The translations under genes were made by a program, and so were the position numbers. Below, piece by piece: positions 31,592 through 38,875 of a DNA stretch of 38,875 nt. Origin of the DNA: an uncultured Sutterella sp. (GTDB lineage Bacteria > Pseudomonadota > Gammaproteobacteria > Burkholderiales > Burkholderiaceae_F); the NCBI GenBank assembly GCA_900552915.1, contig USBS01000005.1, positions 1 through 38,875 on the forward strand, written 5' to 3'. The notes beneath the pieces are model-generated. The model saw only the letters and a list, made by a program, of their open reading frames with translations. It was not told the origin of the DNA and ran no database searches. Numbering within the stretch: position 1 is the first letter of the stretch; every line of letters starts with the position of its first letter.

Positions 31592-33337
31592 ATGACGACC
31601 TTTCTGACGACGCTTAGCAATCGCGTCTTCGGCCGTGAACGCCGCGAACTCAAGATTGTGTTCGCACTGGTGGTGGCAACGCTTGCGGCGGTGCTTCTTT
31701 ATCCGCTTGCCTGCGTTCTTTTTCAGTCGATGCTCGACGGCAACGGCAATGTAACGTTTAACAACTACACGTCGCTTTTGGTCGAGCCGCGCTTCTGGAA
31801 TGCTCTGGGCAACAGCTTTGCCGTGTCCGGCCTTTCGGCGGCGATTGCTGCGGTGCTCGCTTTCGGCTGCGCCTACGGTCTGCACTTTACGCGCATTCAT
31901 CCCTGGGCGAAGAAGACCTTCCAGATCGTGGTGCTGCTGCCGCTCTTTTTGCCCTCGATCACCTACGGCTTTGCCGTGATCTACTCCTTCGGCCGACTCG
32001 GCCTGGTGAGCCAGATCTTCGGCGTGCTGCCGTTTTCGATCTACGGCTTCTGGGGCCTGTTGATTGCCGACGTGATCTACACGCTGCCGCCCGCGTTTCT
32101 GATTCTCTCGAACGCCTTCCACTACATCGACCGCAACACGATCACCGTGAGCCGTCTGATGGGCGACAGCCCCCTGCGCACGTTCTACATCTCGGCGCTG
32201 CGTCCGGTGGTGGGCGCCATCTGCTCGGCCTTCATCCTGAGCTTCTTCCTTTCCTTTACCGACTTCGGCATTCCGGTTTCGATCGCCGGTCAGTACGACG
32301 TGATTGCCACCGAGCTCTACACCACGATGATGGGTGCGGTGCCCGATTTCGGCCGCGGCGCCGTGATCGCCATGGCGATGCTTGTGCCGTCGATTGCCTC
32401 CGTGATGCTGCTGAAGTTCACCGAGCGCTTCAATTTCCGCTACAACCGCATCAACTACCGTGCACCGATGCGCAATCCGCTGCGCGACGCACTTTTTGCC
32501 GGCTACTACGTGGTGATCAGCGCGGTGCTGCTTTCGGTCTTTGCCGTGATGTTCGTGGTGCCCTTTGTAGAACAGTGGCCCTATAAGCCCGTGTTCACGC
32601 TCTCGGTGCTCGAACGCATCCTGTCGGACTCCGTGATTTGGGAGGTCTACGGCAACTCGGTGGGTGTGGCATTTGCGAGCGCCGTTCTCGGCACGCTTCT
32701 TTGCTACGCTGCGGCGATTGTCAACGCCCGCTCGCACCTCAAGGGCTGGTGCCGCACCACGATGGACAGCTTTGCGATGCTCACCAACACCGTGCCCGGC
32801 ATGGTGCTCGGCATCGGTTTCCTCTTTGCCATGAGCGGCACGGCACTGGCGAACACCTTTGCGATTCTGGTGCTTGTGAATCTCGTGCACTTCTTTACCT
32901 CGCCCTACCTGATGGCCACCTCGGCGCTTTCCAAGATGAATGCCGGCTGGGAAACCACAGGCGCTCTCATGGGCGACAGCTGGCTCAAAACCGTTATGCG
33001 TGTGGTGGTGCCCAACTCGGCCGCGACGCTGTGGCAGATGTTCCAGTACATGTTTGTGAGTTCCATGGTGACGATCAGCGCCGTCGTGTTCCTTTCCGGC
33101 GCCCGCACGATGCTCATCACCACCAAGATCAAGGAACTGCAGTACTTCGAGAAGTTCGAAGAAATCTTCGTGCTCTCGCTTTTGATCTTCTTTACCAACG
33201 TGGCCGTAAAGCTCATCTGCGACGCCTTGGCCGAACGCGCCCGCCGTCAGCCGCAATCGAGCTGGCTTGAGGCGATTGCCCGCCGCCTGGGCTTGACGCG
33301 CCGCCCCGATTCTTTACCTGTCAGTACCGGAGCTTGA
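31592..33337 (+). CDS. 2-Aminoethylphosphonate ABC transporter, fused double permease
   Basis: A 581-residue inner-membrane protein containing two tandem binding-protein-dependent permease domains (about 12 transmembrane helices), as in FbpB-like permeases. GGAG lies 6 nt before ATG 31592. Each half ends with an EAA-like ATPase contact loop: RLMGDSPLRTFYISALRPVV in the first and GALMGDSWLKTVMRVVVPN in the second. A single protein therefore forms the channel with two ATPase copies. In other AEP systems the permeases are separate (PhnU and PhnV) or a fused iron-type permease. Substrate assignment rests on the neighbouring genes. Confidence 0.87.
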   Translation: MTTFLTTLSNRVFGRERRELKIVFALVVATLAAVLLYPLACVLFQSMLDGNGNVTFNNYTSLLVEPRFWNALGNSFAVSGLSAAIAAVLAFGCAYGLHFTRIHPWAKKTFQIVVLLPLFLPSITYGFAVIYSFGRLGLVSQIFGVLPFSIYGFWGLLIADVIYTLPPAFLILSNAFHYIDRNTITVSRLMGDSPLRTFYISALRPVVGAICSAFILSFFLSFTDFGIPVSIAGQYDVIATELYTTMMGAVPDFGRGAVIAMAMLVPSIASVMLLKFTERFNFRYNRINYRAPMRNPLRDALFAGYYVVISAVLLSVFAVMFVVPFVEQWPYKPVFTLSVLERILSDSVIWEVYGNSVGVAFASAVLGTLLCYAAAIVNARSHLKGWCRTTMDSFAMLTNTVPGMVLGIGFLFAMSGTALANTFAILVLVNLVHFFTSPYLMATSALSKMNAGWETTGALMGDSWLKTVMRVVVPNSAATLWQMFQYMFVSSMVTISAVVFLSGARTMLITTKIKELQYFEKFEEIFVLSLLIFFTNVAVKLICDALAERARRQPQSSWLEAIARRLGLTRRPDSLPVSTGA

Positions 33338-33344
33338 TATCCCT

Positions 33345-34367
33345 ATGACTACACAGATGTTTACCAAACTTGTTCTCGCTGCCGCTGCGTGCGCTGCTCT
33401 TGCCGGTTGCGGCAATGACGCCAAGGAGGCCCCGGCCGCCAAGACCGCTGCCGCTCCCGCCAAGGCTGCCGAAGTCGTGATCTACACCAACGCCGACGAA
33501 GAAGCGCAGACCGCGATGAAGAATGCGCTGGATGCCAACGGCATGAAGGGCGCCTATCTGATCCAGTCCTTCGGCACGTCCGAACTCGGCGGCAAGCTTG
33601 CTGCCGAAGGCAAGAACATCGAAGCCGACGTGGTGACGCTTTCGACCTACTACCTCGACAGCTTCCAGAAAAAGCAGAAGCTCTTTGCCGATCTGAAGAA
33701 CAAGGTGAAGACGATTCAGCCCTCGCCCGCCTACTGGACGCCGATTCTCGGCAACACGGGTGCGCTCTTCGTGAACACCGAAGTTCTGAAGCAAAGCAAG
33801 CTGCCGGCTCCGAAGTCGATTGCCGACCTTGCCAAGCCCGAATATGCCGGCCACATTTCCGTGCCCGACATCATGGGCAGCTCCACCTCTTGGCTCATGA
33901 CGCAGGCCGTGATGTCCGCCGAAGGTGAAGAAGCCGGTGCCAAGACGATTGCTGCGATTGAAAAGAATGCGGGCGCCCATCTTGAAAAGTCCGGCTCCGC
34001 TCCCTTGAAGAAGCTGCGCGCCGGTGAAGCCGCCGTCGGCTTCGGTCTGCGCCATCAGGCAGTGGCCGACAAGGCCCGCGGCCTGCCGATCGACTACATC
34101 GATCCGACCGAAGGCAACTTCCAGCTGCAGGAAGCCGCCGCAATTATCGACAAGGGCGCCAAGATCAATCCCAATGCTCAGAAGGTCGTCGACATCATCG
34201 TCAAGAACGGCCGTGCCGAGCTGCTGAAGTTCTACCCGGTTGCCCTTTACGAAGGCGAAACGGTGTCGGCTGAAAACAAGCCCGCCCGTCCGAGCTTCTA
34301 CAAGGAACCGCTTACCGTCGAGCTTCTCGTGAAGCACCAGAAGATGGTTAAGGACGCAGGCAAGTAA
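33345..34367 (+). CDS. 2-Aminoethylphosphonate-binding lipoprotein (ABC solute-binding protein)
   Basis: A 340-residue extracellular solute-binding protein of family 1 (AfuA/FbpA/PhnS-like). The signal peptide leads to a lipobox at C22 (ALAGCGN), so it is membrane-tethered, unlike soluble PhnS. After an Ala/Lys linker, the mature part starts VVIYTNADEEAQTAMKNALD, typical of this fold. Further segments are EGKNIEADVVTLSTYYLDSF, VPDIMGSSTSWLMTQAVM and AVGFGLRHQAVADKARGLPI. It starts 7 nt after the permease stop. A 9-bp hairpin separates it from phnW. The ligand is inferred from phnWX. Confidence 0.86.
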   Translation: MTTQMFTKLVLAAAACAALAGCGNDAKEAPAAKTAAAPAKAAEVVIYTNADEEAQTAMKNALDANGMKGAYLIQSFGTSELGGKLAAEGKNIEADVVTLSTYYLDSFQKKQKLFADLKNKVKTIQPSPAYWTPILGNTGALFVNTEVLKQSKLPAPKSIADLAKPEYAGHISVPDIMGSSTSWLMTQAVMSAEGEEAGAKTIAAIEKNAGAHLEKSGSAPLKKLRAGEAAVGFGLRHQAVADKARGLPIDYIDPTEGNFQLQEAAAIIDKGAKINPNAQKVVDIIVKNGRAELLKFYPVALYEGETVSAENKPARPSFYKEPLTVELLVKHQKMVKDAGK

Positions 34368-34388
34368 TTCACTCTTGATTAACCTCCA

Positions 34389-34415
34389 AGCCGGTCCTTT
34401 ACGACGGGGCCGGCT
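34389..34415 (+). promoter_or_regulatory. Hairpin between binding-protein gene and phnW
   Basis: AGCCGGTCC (34389-34397) pairs with GGGCCGGCT (34407-34415), a 9-bp stem (one U-G) with a 9-nt loop, in the 72-nt gap. No T tract follows directly, so it is more likely an mRNA-stabilising or partial attenuator stem that raises the binding-protein transcript over phnWX. Confidence 0.5.
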
Positions 34416-34439
34416 GATGGTTTTAAAGCCCAAAAAATC

Positions 34440-35552
34440 ATGACTATCACCGATCCGAATACCTACAAGCTCCTGACTCCGGGGCCGCTTACGACCTCGC
34501 TCACCGTGCGTCAGGAAATGCTCGTCGACCGCTGCACCTGGGACGATGACTACAAGGAAATGACCCAGTTTGTGCGCCGCGAACTTCTGAAGCTTGCTCA
34601 CGTTGCCGAACCCGACTACACCGTTGTTTTGATGCAGGGTTCGGGCACTTTCGGCGTGGAAAGCGTTCTGAGCTCCATTCCGGGTCGTCACGACTGCGTG
34701 CTCGTGCCTGTCAACGGCGCCTATTCCGAACGCATGTGCCAGATTCTCGAGCGTCACGGCATCAACTATGTGCGTGAAGACTTCGGCTGGGACGAACGCG
34801 TGGATGCCGCGCGTCTTGAGGCCGTCATCAAGGCTCATCCGGAAGTAACGATTCTTTCGATCGTGCACAACGAAACGACTTCGGGTCTCATTAACGATCT
34901 CGAAAGCGTCTCCAAAGTCGTCAAGGAAAACAATCTGCGCTTTATCGTCGACGCAATGAGCTCCTTTGGCGCCGTTGATGTGGACGTCGGCGCTCTCGGC
35001 ATCGACTTCCTGGTTTCTTCGGCCAATAAGTGCATTCAGGGCGTTCCGGGCTTTTCCTTCATTGTGGCCCGCACGGGTGCTCTTCGCGCGACCGAAGGCA
35101 ACGCCCGCACCATCTCGCTTGATCTGCACTCGCAGTACAAGACGATGGAAGCCGACAACGGCAAGTGGCGCTTTACCTCGCCCACGCACGTTGTGGCGGC
35201 TTTTGCTCAGGCTCTGAAGGAACTGCAGGTTGAAGGCGGCATTGCTGTCCGCGGCGCCCGCTATGCAGCCGTCAACCGCAAGCTGCGCGACGGCATGCGT
35301 GCTCTCGGCTTTGAACCCTTTGTCTGCGAAGCGTTCCAGGGTCCGATCATCACGACCTTCCTTTATCCGGAAGGCAAGTCTCTGGACTTCAAGCACATGC
35401 ACGCCTGGCTCAAGGATCACGGCTACGTCATCTATCCGGGCAAGCTCACCGATCGCGACACCTTCCGCATTGGCAACATCGGTGAAATCTACGACGAAGA
35501 CGCCGACAAGATCCTTTCGCTTTTTGCCGCTTACACCAAGGAGTACATGTAA
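34440..35552 (+). CDS. phnW: 2-Aminoethylphosphonate-pyruvate transaminase PhnW
   Basis: A PLP enzyme that transfers the amino group of 2-aminoethylphosphonate to pyruvate, giving phosphonoacetaldehyde and alanine. It has 370 residues, normal for the family. The start KLLTPGPLTTSLTVRQEML is the PhnW signature. The PLP lysine is K197 (SSANKCIQGVPGF) and the ring-contact Asp is D171 (IVDAMSSFG). No good ribosome binding site is visible at the start. The stop TAA overlaps the phnX ATG by one base (TAATG), so the two are translationally coupled. Confidence 0.97.
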   Translation: MTITDPNTYKLLTPGPLTTSLTVRQEMLVDRCTWDDDYKEMTQFVRRELLKLAHVAEPDYTVVLMQGSGTFGVESVLSSIPGRHDCVLVPVNGAYSERMCQILERHGINYVREDFGWDERVDAARLEAVIKAHPEVTILSIVHNETTSGLINDLESVSKVVKENNLRFIVDAMSSFGAVDVDVGALGIDFLVSSANKCIQGVPGFSFIVARTGALRATEGNARTISLDLHSQYKTMEADNGKWRFTSPTHVVAAFAQALKELQVEGGIAVRGARYAAVNRKLRDGMRALGFEPFVCEAFQGPIITTFLYPEGKSLDFKHMHAWLKDHGYVIYPGKLTDRDTFRIGNIGEIYDEDADKILSLFAAYTKEYM

Positions 35553-36349
35553 TGAACCGCATCAAGGGCGTCATTTTCGACTGGGCCGGCACCGCTGTCG
35601 ACTTCGGCTGCACGAGCCCCGTATCGGCTTTTAAGGAAGCCTTCCGCCGCGCCGGCATTGATGTCACCGACGAAGAAGTGCGTGCGCCGATGGGGCTTTT
35701 GAAGCGCGACCACATCAAGACGATGCTTGCGATGCCGCGCATTGCTCAAGCTTGGAAGGATAAGTACGGCGCTGAGGCGACGGACGCCGATGCCGAACGC
35801 ATCTACGGCGACTTCGAGCCCGCTTTGATGGCCGTGCTCGATCGCCACTGCGATCTCATTCCGGGGCTTCTCGAAACCGTTGCTTATCTTCGCGCCAACG
35901 ACATCAAGATCGGCTCGACCACGGGCTTTACGCAGGAAATGATGGCTGTTGTGACCGAAGGCGCCCGCAAGGCAGGGTACGCACCCGATATGGTTCAGAC
36001 GGCCGATATCAATAACGGCTTCGGTCGTCCCTGGCCATACATGATCTTTGCCAACATGCGCGGCCTCGGCCTTTCGAGCGTGCGTCAGGTTGTCAAGGTG
36101 GGCGATACCACGTCCGACATGGCAGAAGCCAAGAACGCCGGCGTCATTGCCGTGGGCGTGTGTGAAGGCAGTTCCATGATCGGTCTCGATGCCGCCGCTT
36201 GGCAAGCTTGCTCCGAAGAAGAACGCGCCAAGCTGCGCCGCAGCGCCCGAGAACGCTTCTATAAGGCAGGCGCCGACTTTGTGATCGACCGCATGGCCGA
36301 TCTCCCGGCTCTGATTGAAGATCTCAACGCCCGCAGCGCTGCGAAGTAA
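35552..36349 (+). CDS. phnX: Phosphonoacetaldehyde hydrolase PhnX
   Basis: A HAD-superfamily phosphonatase cleaving the C-P bond of phosphonoacetaldehyde to acetaldehyde and phosphate. It has 265 residues. The nucleophile motif is VIFDWAGTAVDFG, with Asp10 and Ala12 as in phosphonatases. The Schiff-base Lys is K51 (PMGLLKRDHIK), and the Mg-binding loop is VGDTTSDMAEAKNAG. These separate it from ordinary HAD phosphatases. It is coupled to phnW by a TAATG overlap and closes the operon before a terminator. Confidence 0.97.
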   Translation: MNRIKGVIFDWAGTAVDFGCTSPVSAFKEAFRRAGIDVTDEEVRAPMGLLKRDHIKTMLAMPRIAQAWKDKYGAEATDADAERIYGDFEPALMAVLDRHCDLIPGLLETVAYLRANDIKIGSTTGFTQEMMAVVTEGARKAGYAPDMVQTADINNGFGRPWPYMIFANMRGLGLSSVRQVVKVGDTTSDMAEAKNAGVIAVGVCEGSSMIGLDAAAWQACSEEERAKLRRSARERFYKAGADFVIDRMADLPALIEDLNARSAAK

Positions 36350-36369
36350 TCGTCGATTTCGCGCCAAGC

Positions 36370-36415
36370 AAAACCCGTGAGCATCTGTTTTCGTGACGGA
36401 TGCCGCGGGTTTTTG
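36370..36415 (+). terminator. Intrinsic terminator of the AEP operon
   Basis: AAACCCG (36371-36377) pairs with CGGGTTT (36406-36412), and the inner GCATC with GATGC, giving a long interrupted stem followed by TTTTT. It starts about 20 nt after the phnX stop. Confidence 0.8.
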
Positions 36416-36502
36416 CTGTTTTAGGGAAATGAAATCCGTTGAATTTTGAGTTGTTTGAAATTGAAATTATTTGATTATCAAAAATATCGGATGAGACGCA
36501 AC

Positions 36503-37495
36503 TCAATTGCTCGACTTCGAGTCGTACACCGAGTGATGCGTGCTGGCGTACACCGCAAATAGTCCGCGGAACCATTGCATGACAGGATCGTGATGCGTGC
36601 GTTCGTGCCAGATGAGGCGCGTGCTGTAGGAGAAGGCTTCCGAAAGAGTGCCGTAGGGAAGAATCGCAATTTTGGCGCCGTAGTAGTTTCTGAGAATTTC
36701 AGCCGTTTCATCGGGCAGCAGCGCCGTGAGATCCGTTTTGCTCAGCACCGTCGGAATCACGCCGAAATAGGGTGCCGCGAAACCCACTTTTTGATGCGCT
36801 GTACCGTCGAGGTTTGTCTCATCGAGACTAAAAACCTTTGCTTCATGACTCAATTGATTTGAAACGACGACCTTGCGGTACTTGGAAATTTCGCTTACCG
36901 GCACTGAGCCGTGCTCGCGGTAGTAGAGAGCCAGCGGATGATCCTCGCGTACGCAAAGGCTGTAGTGCAGGGAGTAGAGATTGAGCGCGTGGTACTTGGG
37001 AGGAATCGGGCGTGTATCGGGAAGAATTGCCGCATCCACGCGGCCGTCTTCGAGCTTTGCAAAGAGGTCATGATCGACCTGTTGGAATTCAAGTACGGAA
37101 TTGGGGCAGGCGCCGTAAAAAGGCGCCAGAAAGTCGCGAAGCACCACCAAAATGCCGTTGTCGACGGCGGCGATGCGAAACGTTTTTTCGAGTGTAGCCG
37201 GATCGAAAACTTCGCCCATGGCCATTGCCTGCATGCGCTGCAAAATGTCGTCGATTTGCTCGGCAAGCGCATCCATTCGCTCGGTCGGAATGAGCAGCGG
37301 CGATGAGCGCACGAAAAGGGGATCTTCGAAGACATCCCGCAATTTTTTGAGCAGACGCGAAGCCGCCGGAACGGTTAAATCGAACTTCTTTGCGGTGTTT
37401 GTGATCGAACGCTCTTCGTGCAGTGTTCGGAGAAACTGCAGTTCGTTGAAGCTCAGGGAACTGATTTGCGCTATTTGGTAACTCGTACTTCGCAT
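36503..37495 (-). CDS. LysR-family transcriptional regulator, divergent from assT
   Basis: A 330-residue LysR-type regulator. The N-terminal winged HTH covers residues 15-75 (LSFNELQFLRTLHEERSITN, then LTVPAASRLLKKLRDVFEDP, FVRSS). The substrate-binding domain follows (RIAAVDNGILVVLRDFLAPF; VDAAILPDTRPIPPKYHALN). It is transcribed away from the arylsulfotransferase gene over a 137-nt shared region that holds inverted repeats. This is the usual arrangement of a LysR protein controlling its divergent neighbour. The effector is unknown, possibly a phenol or sulfate ester related to AssT substrates. It is separated from phnX by the operon terminator and convergent with it, so control of the AEP genes is less likely. 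Confidence 0.9.
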   Translation of the reverse strand: MRSTSYQIAQISSLSFNELQFLRTLHEERSITNTAKKFDLTVPAASRLLKKLRDVFEDPLFVRSSPLLIPTERMDALAEQIDDILQRMQAMAMGEVFDPATLEKTFRIAAVDNGILVVLRDFLAPFYGACPNSVLEFQQVDHDLFAKLEDGRVDAAILPDTRPIPPKYHALNLYSLHYSLCVREDHPLALYYREHGSVPVSEISKYRKVVVSNQLSHEAKVFSLDETNLDGTAHQKVGFAAPYFGVIPTVLSKTDLTALLPDETAEILRNYYGAKIAILPYGTLSEAFSYSTRLIWHERTHHDPVMQWFRGLFAVYASTHHSVYDSKSSN

Positions 37496-37515
37496 GGGCG
37501 TTAACTGGACGGTGG

Positions 37516-37535
37516 AAAGTGTCCATTTTCACTTT
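37516..37535. promoter_or_regulatory. Candidate LysR operator between the regulator and assT
   Basis: AAAGTG (37516-37521) and CACTTT (37530-37535) form a perfect 6-bp inverted repeat with an 8-nt spacer, 21 nt upstream of the LysR start. A second palindrome, GTTCGAAC (37577-37584), flanked by CTAG on both sides, is 49 nt before assT. The layout resembles a recognition site near the regulator and an activation site near the target promoter. Confidence 0.45.
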
Positions 37536-37632
37536 TGGGTCTCGATTCTACACTGGCATCAGCCCTGGACTAGATCGTTCGAACTAGGCTGATCGGCCCG
37601 GGATTCATCATCACTCACAAGGAAGAGAAACT

Positions 37633-38875
37633 ATGTTTCGCAGATCTCTGATCGCCGGCACCGCTGCTGCAGTTGCCATGGCCTTCGCCAGCTCCTCCGC
37701 GTTTGCCATCGGCGGCGCATCCGGTCCGAAAGTGACCTACCCGAAGACGGGCAAGCTCGGCGCCGTGATCATCAATCCGTACGAAATCGCTCCGCTTACC
37801 GCCATCATCCGCAACGGCGGTTATGTCGTGACCGACGTCACGGTTCGCATCGTTCCCAAGAAGAACGGCCAGGAAATCAAGTACAAGGTGAGCGACGCTC
37901 AGGTTCGTACGCACGGCGGCATCCCGGTTTTCGGTCTTTATGCCGACTACCAGAACACGGTTGAAGTCTCCTACACGAAGACCGTCAACGGCAAGTCCGA
38001 AAAGGTCAAAAACGAGGTCTACAAGATCTACGGTCAACCCGCTTCCATCCGCCACTCCGGTTACGCCGGCGTGAAGAGCTCCTTCTTTACGGCTACAGTC
38101 AAGAAGGTTGATCCCAAGTTCAAGGATCGTCTGTATCTTGTGAACAACCTCGTTGCGGCTCCCGCCAACTCCACGCGCGTTGTCTGGAATAACCCCATGG
38201 GCGGCGCTCTGGAATGGAACCGCTATCCGATGAACGCCATCATCGATACGACCGGTGAAATCCGCTGGTACATGGATCCGGCGAAGATCTACGACTTCGA
38301 CAACATCTACAAGGCCGGCATCATGATGGGCTTCCGTCAGAATAAGGACGGCGCCTTTACCTGGGGCTACGGCCAGCGCTATGTGAAGTACGACCTGATG
38401 GGCCGTGAAGTCTGGAACCGTCGCCTGCCCGACGGATACAACGACTTCTCGCACGCCATGGACGCCATGCAAAACGGTCACTACCTGCTGCGCGTTGCTT
38501 CGTCCGATCATCTGCTTCCGAACGGCAAGCACGTGCGCACCGTGCGCGACATCGTGATTGAGGTGGACGAAAACGGTCAGGTGGTTGACGAATGGCGCTT
38601 GTTCGACATTCTCGACGCGTACCGCGACAACGTTCTTAAGGTGCTCGATCAGGGTGCCGTGTGCTTGAACATCGACGCAAGCCAGGCCGGCAAGACCTTG
38701 TCTGCCGAAGATCTCGCCAAGATGGACGATAACGATCACTTCGGCGACATCGTGGGTTCCGGTCCGGGCCGCAACTGGCTGCACGTGAACTCCGTCGACT
38801 ACGACCCGACCGACGACTCCATCATCATTTCGTCTCGCCATCAGTCGGCCATCATCAAGATCGGCCGCGACAAGA
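37633..38875 (+). CDS. assT: Arylsulfate sulfotransferase AssT, N-terminal part (3' end outside window)
   Basis: A periplasmic PAPS-independent sulfotransferase that moves sulfate from a phenolic sulfate ester to another phenol. It has 414 codons before the window ends; full-length AssT is about 600. The signal peptide is MFRRSLIAGTAAAVAMAFA...FA. An N-terminal beta domain follows (residues 30-150), then propeller strands (AIIDTTGEIRWYMDP, FSHAMDAMQNGHYLLR, NWLHVNSVDYDPTDDSIIIS). The putative catalytic His is H403 in SRHQSAIIKI, matching the His that carries the sulfuryl group in characterised AssT. AAGGAAG is 8 nt before ATG 37633. No dsbL or dsbI is seen in the window. Confidence 0.92.
   Translation, partial: MFRRSLIAGTAAAVAMAFASSSAFAIGGASGPKVTYPKTGKLGAVIINPYEIAPLTAIIRNGGYVVTDVTVRIVPKKNGQEIKYKVSDAQVRTHGGIPVFGLYADYQNTVEVSYTKTVNGKSEKVKNEVYKIYGQPASIRHSGYAGVKSSFFTATVKKVDPKFKDRLYLVNNLVAAPANSTRVVWNNPMGGALEWNRYPMNAIIDTTGEIRWYMDPAKIYDFDNIYKAGIMMGFRQNKDGAFTWGYGQRYVKYDLMGREVWNRRLPDGYNDFSHAMDAMQNGHYLLRVASSDHLLPNGKHVRTVRDIVIEVDENGQVVDEWRLFDILDAYRDNVLKVLDQGAVCLNIDASQAGKTLSAEDLAKMDDNDHFGDIVGSGPGRNWLHVNSVDYDPTDDSIIISSRHQSAIIKIGRDK

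Noticed and set aside
33321..35420. A 699-codon open frame on the minus strand opposite the binding-protein and phnW genes
   Set aside because: It mirrors well-identified genes on the other strand, is rich in His/Arg/Gly and has no known domain; a by-product of strong codon bias.
37615..38841. A 408-codon minus-strand open frame opposite assT
   Set aside because: The plus strand encodes a clear signal peptide and AssT motifs; the antisense frame matches nothing.

Overview
The window looks like chromosome from a Gram-negative betaproteobacterium of the Burkholderiales, most likely a gut-type Sutterellaceae (Sutterella, Parasutterella or Duodenibacillus-like). This is inferred from protein character only: a Burkholderia-type trimeric porin, a LysR regulator divergent from an arylsulfotransferase, and betaproteobacterial housekeeping genes (tsaD, proA, holA, lptE, hslO, queF). 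No database search was possible. The genes are densely packed, with few hypotheticals and no insertion sequences, phage genes or CRISPR array.

Layout. (1) 1-9409: the end of feoB and a FeoC-like protein (ferrous iron uptake), queC (queuosine), tsaD (t6A tRNA modification), a small lipoprotein, a general porin, a 4-oxalocrotonate tautomerase-like protein, an NhaC-superfamily carrier and an RlmL-like rRNA methyltransferase. (2) 9932-19404: a complete atypical (clade II, cytochrome-fused) nitrous oxide reductase cluster in the order nosZ-B-D-G-C1-C2-H-F-L-Y. (3) 19463-21950: a TtrS/TtrR-like two-component system directly downstream, closed by a terminator that overlaps the likely promoter of a tRNA-Glu(CTC) gene. 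(4) 22292-30571: a Fic-fold protein lacking the catalytic His, then proA, holA, lptE, hslO, a gamma-carbonic-anhydrase-like hexapeptide protein, an RNase AM-type PHP protein, queF and an arginase-family protein with an altered metal site. (5) 30784-36349: a complete 2-aminoethylphosphonate (AEP) uptake and degradation operon (ATPase, fused permease, binding lipoprotein, phnW, phnX) with its own terminator. (6) 36503-38875: a LysR regulator divergent from the 5' part of an arylsulfate sulfotransferase gene.

How the genes work together. The nos cluster should let the cell use N2O as terminal electron acceptor. NosG/NosH (NapGH-like Fe-S proteins) and NosB would take electrons from the quinol pool, the c-type cytochromes NosC1 and NosC2 would carry them to the NosZ cytochrome domain, and NosD/F/Y/L would supply copper. 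No nirS, nirK or norB is in the window, so N2O may come from outside or from genes elsewhere. The adjacent sensor kinase has a PhnD-like periplasmic domain and is the obvious candidate regulator. The AEP operon would import aminoethylphosphonate, transaminate it to phosphonoacetaldehyde (PhnW) and cleave that to acetaldehyde and phosphate (PhnX).

The points most worth following are the nos cluster with its TtrSR-like regulator, a cluster of DnaA-box-like 9-mers next to a 9-bp inverted repeat at 4628-4747, the His-to-Gln Fic protein, the Cys-substituted arginase-like protein, and a candidate operator between the LysR gene and assT.
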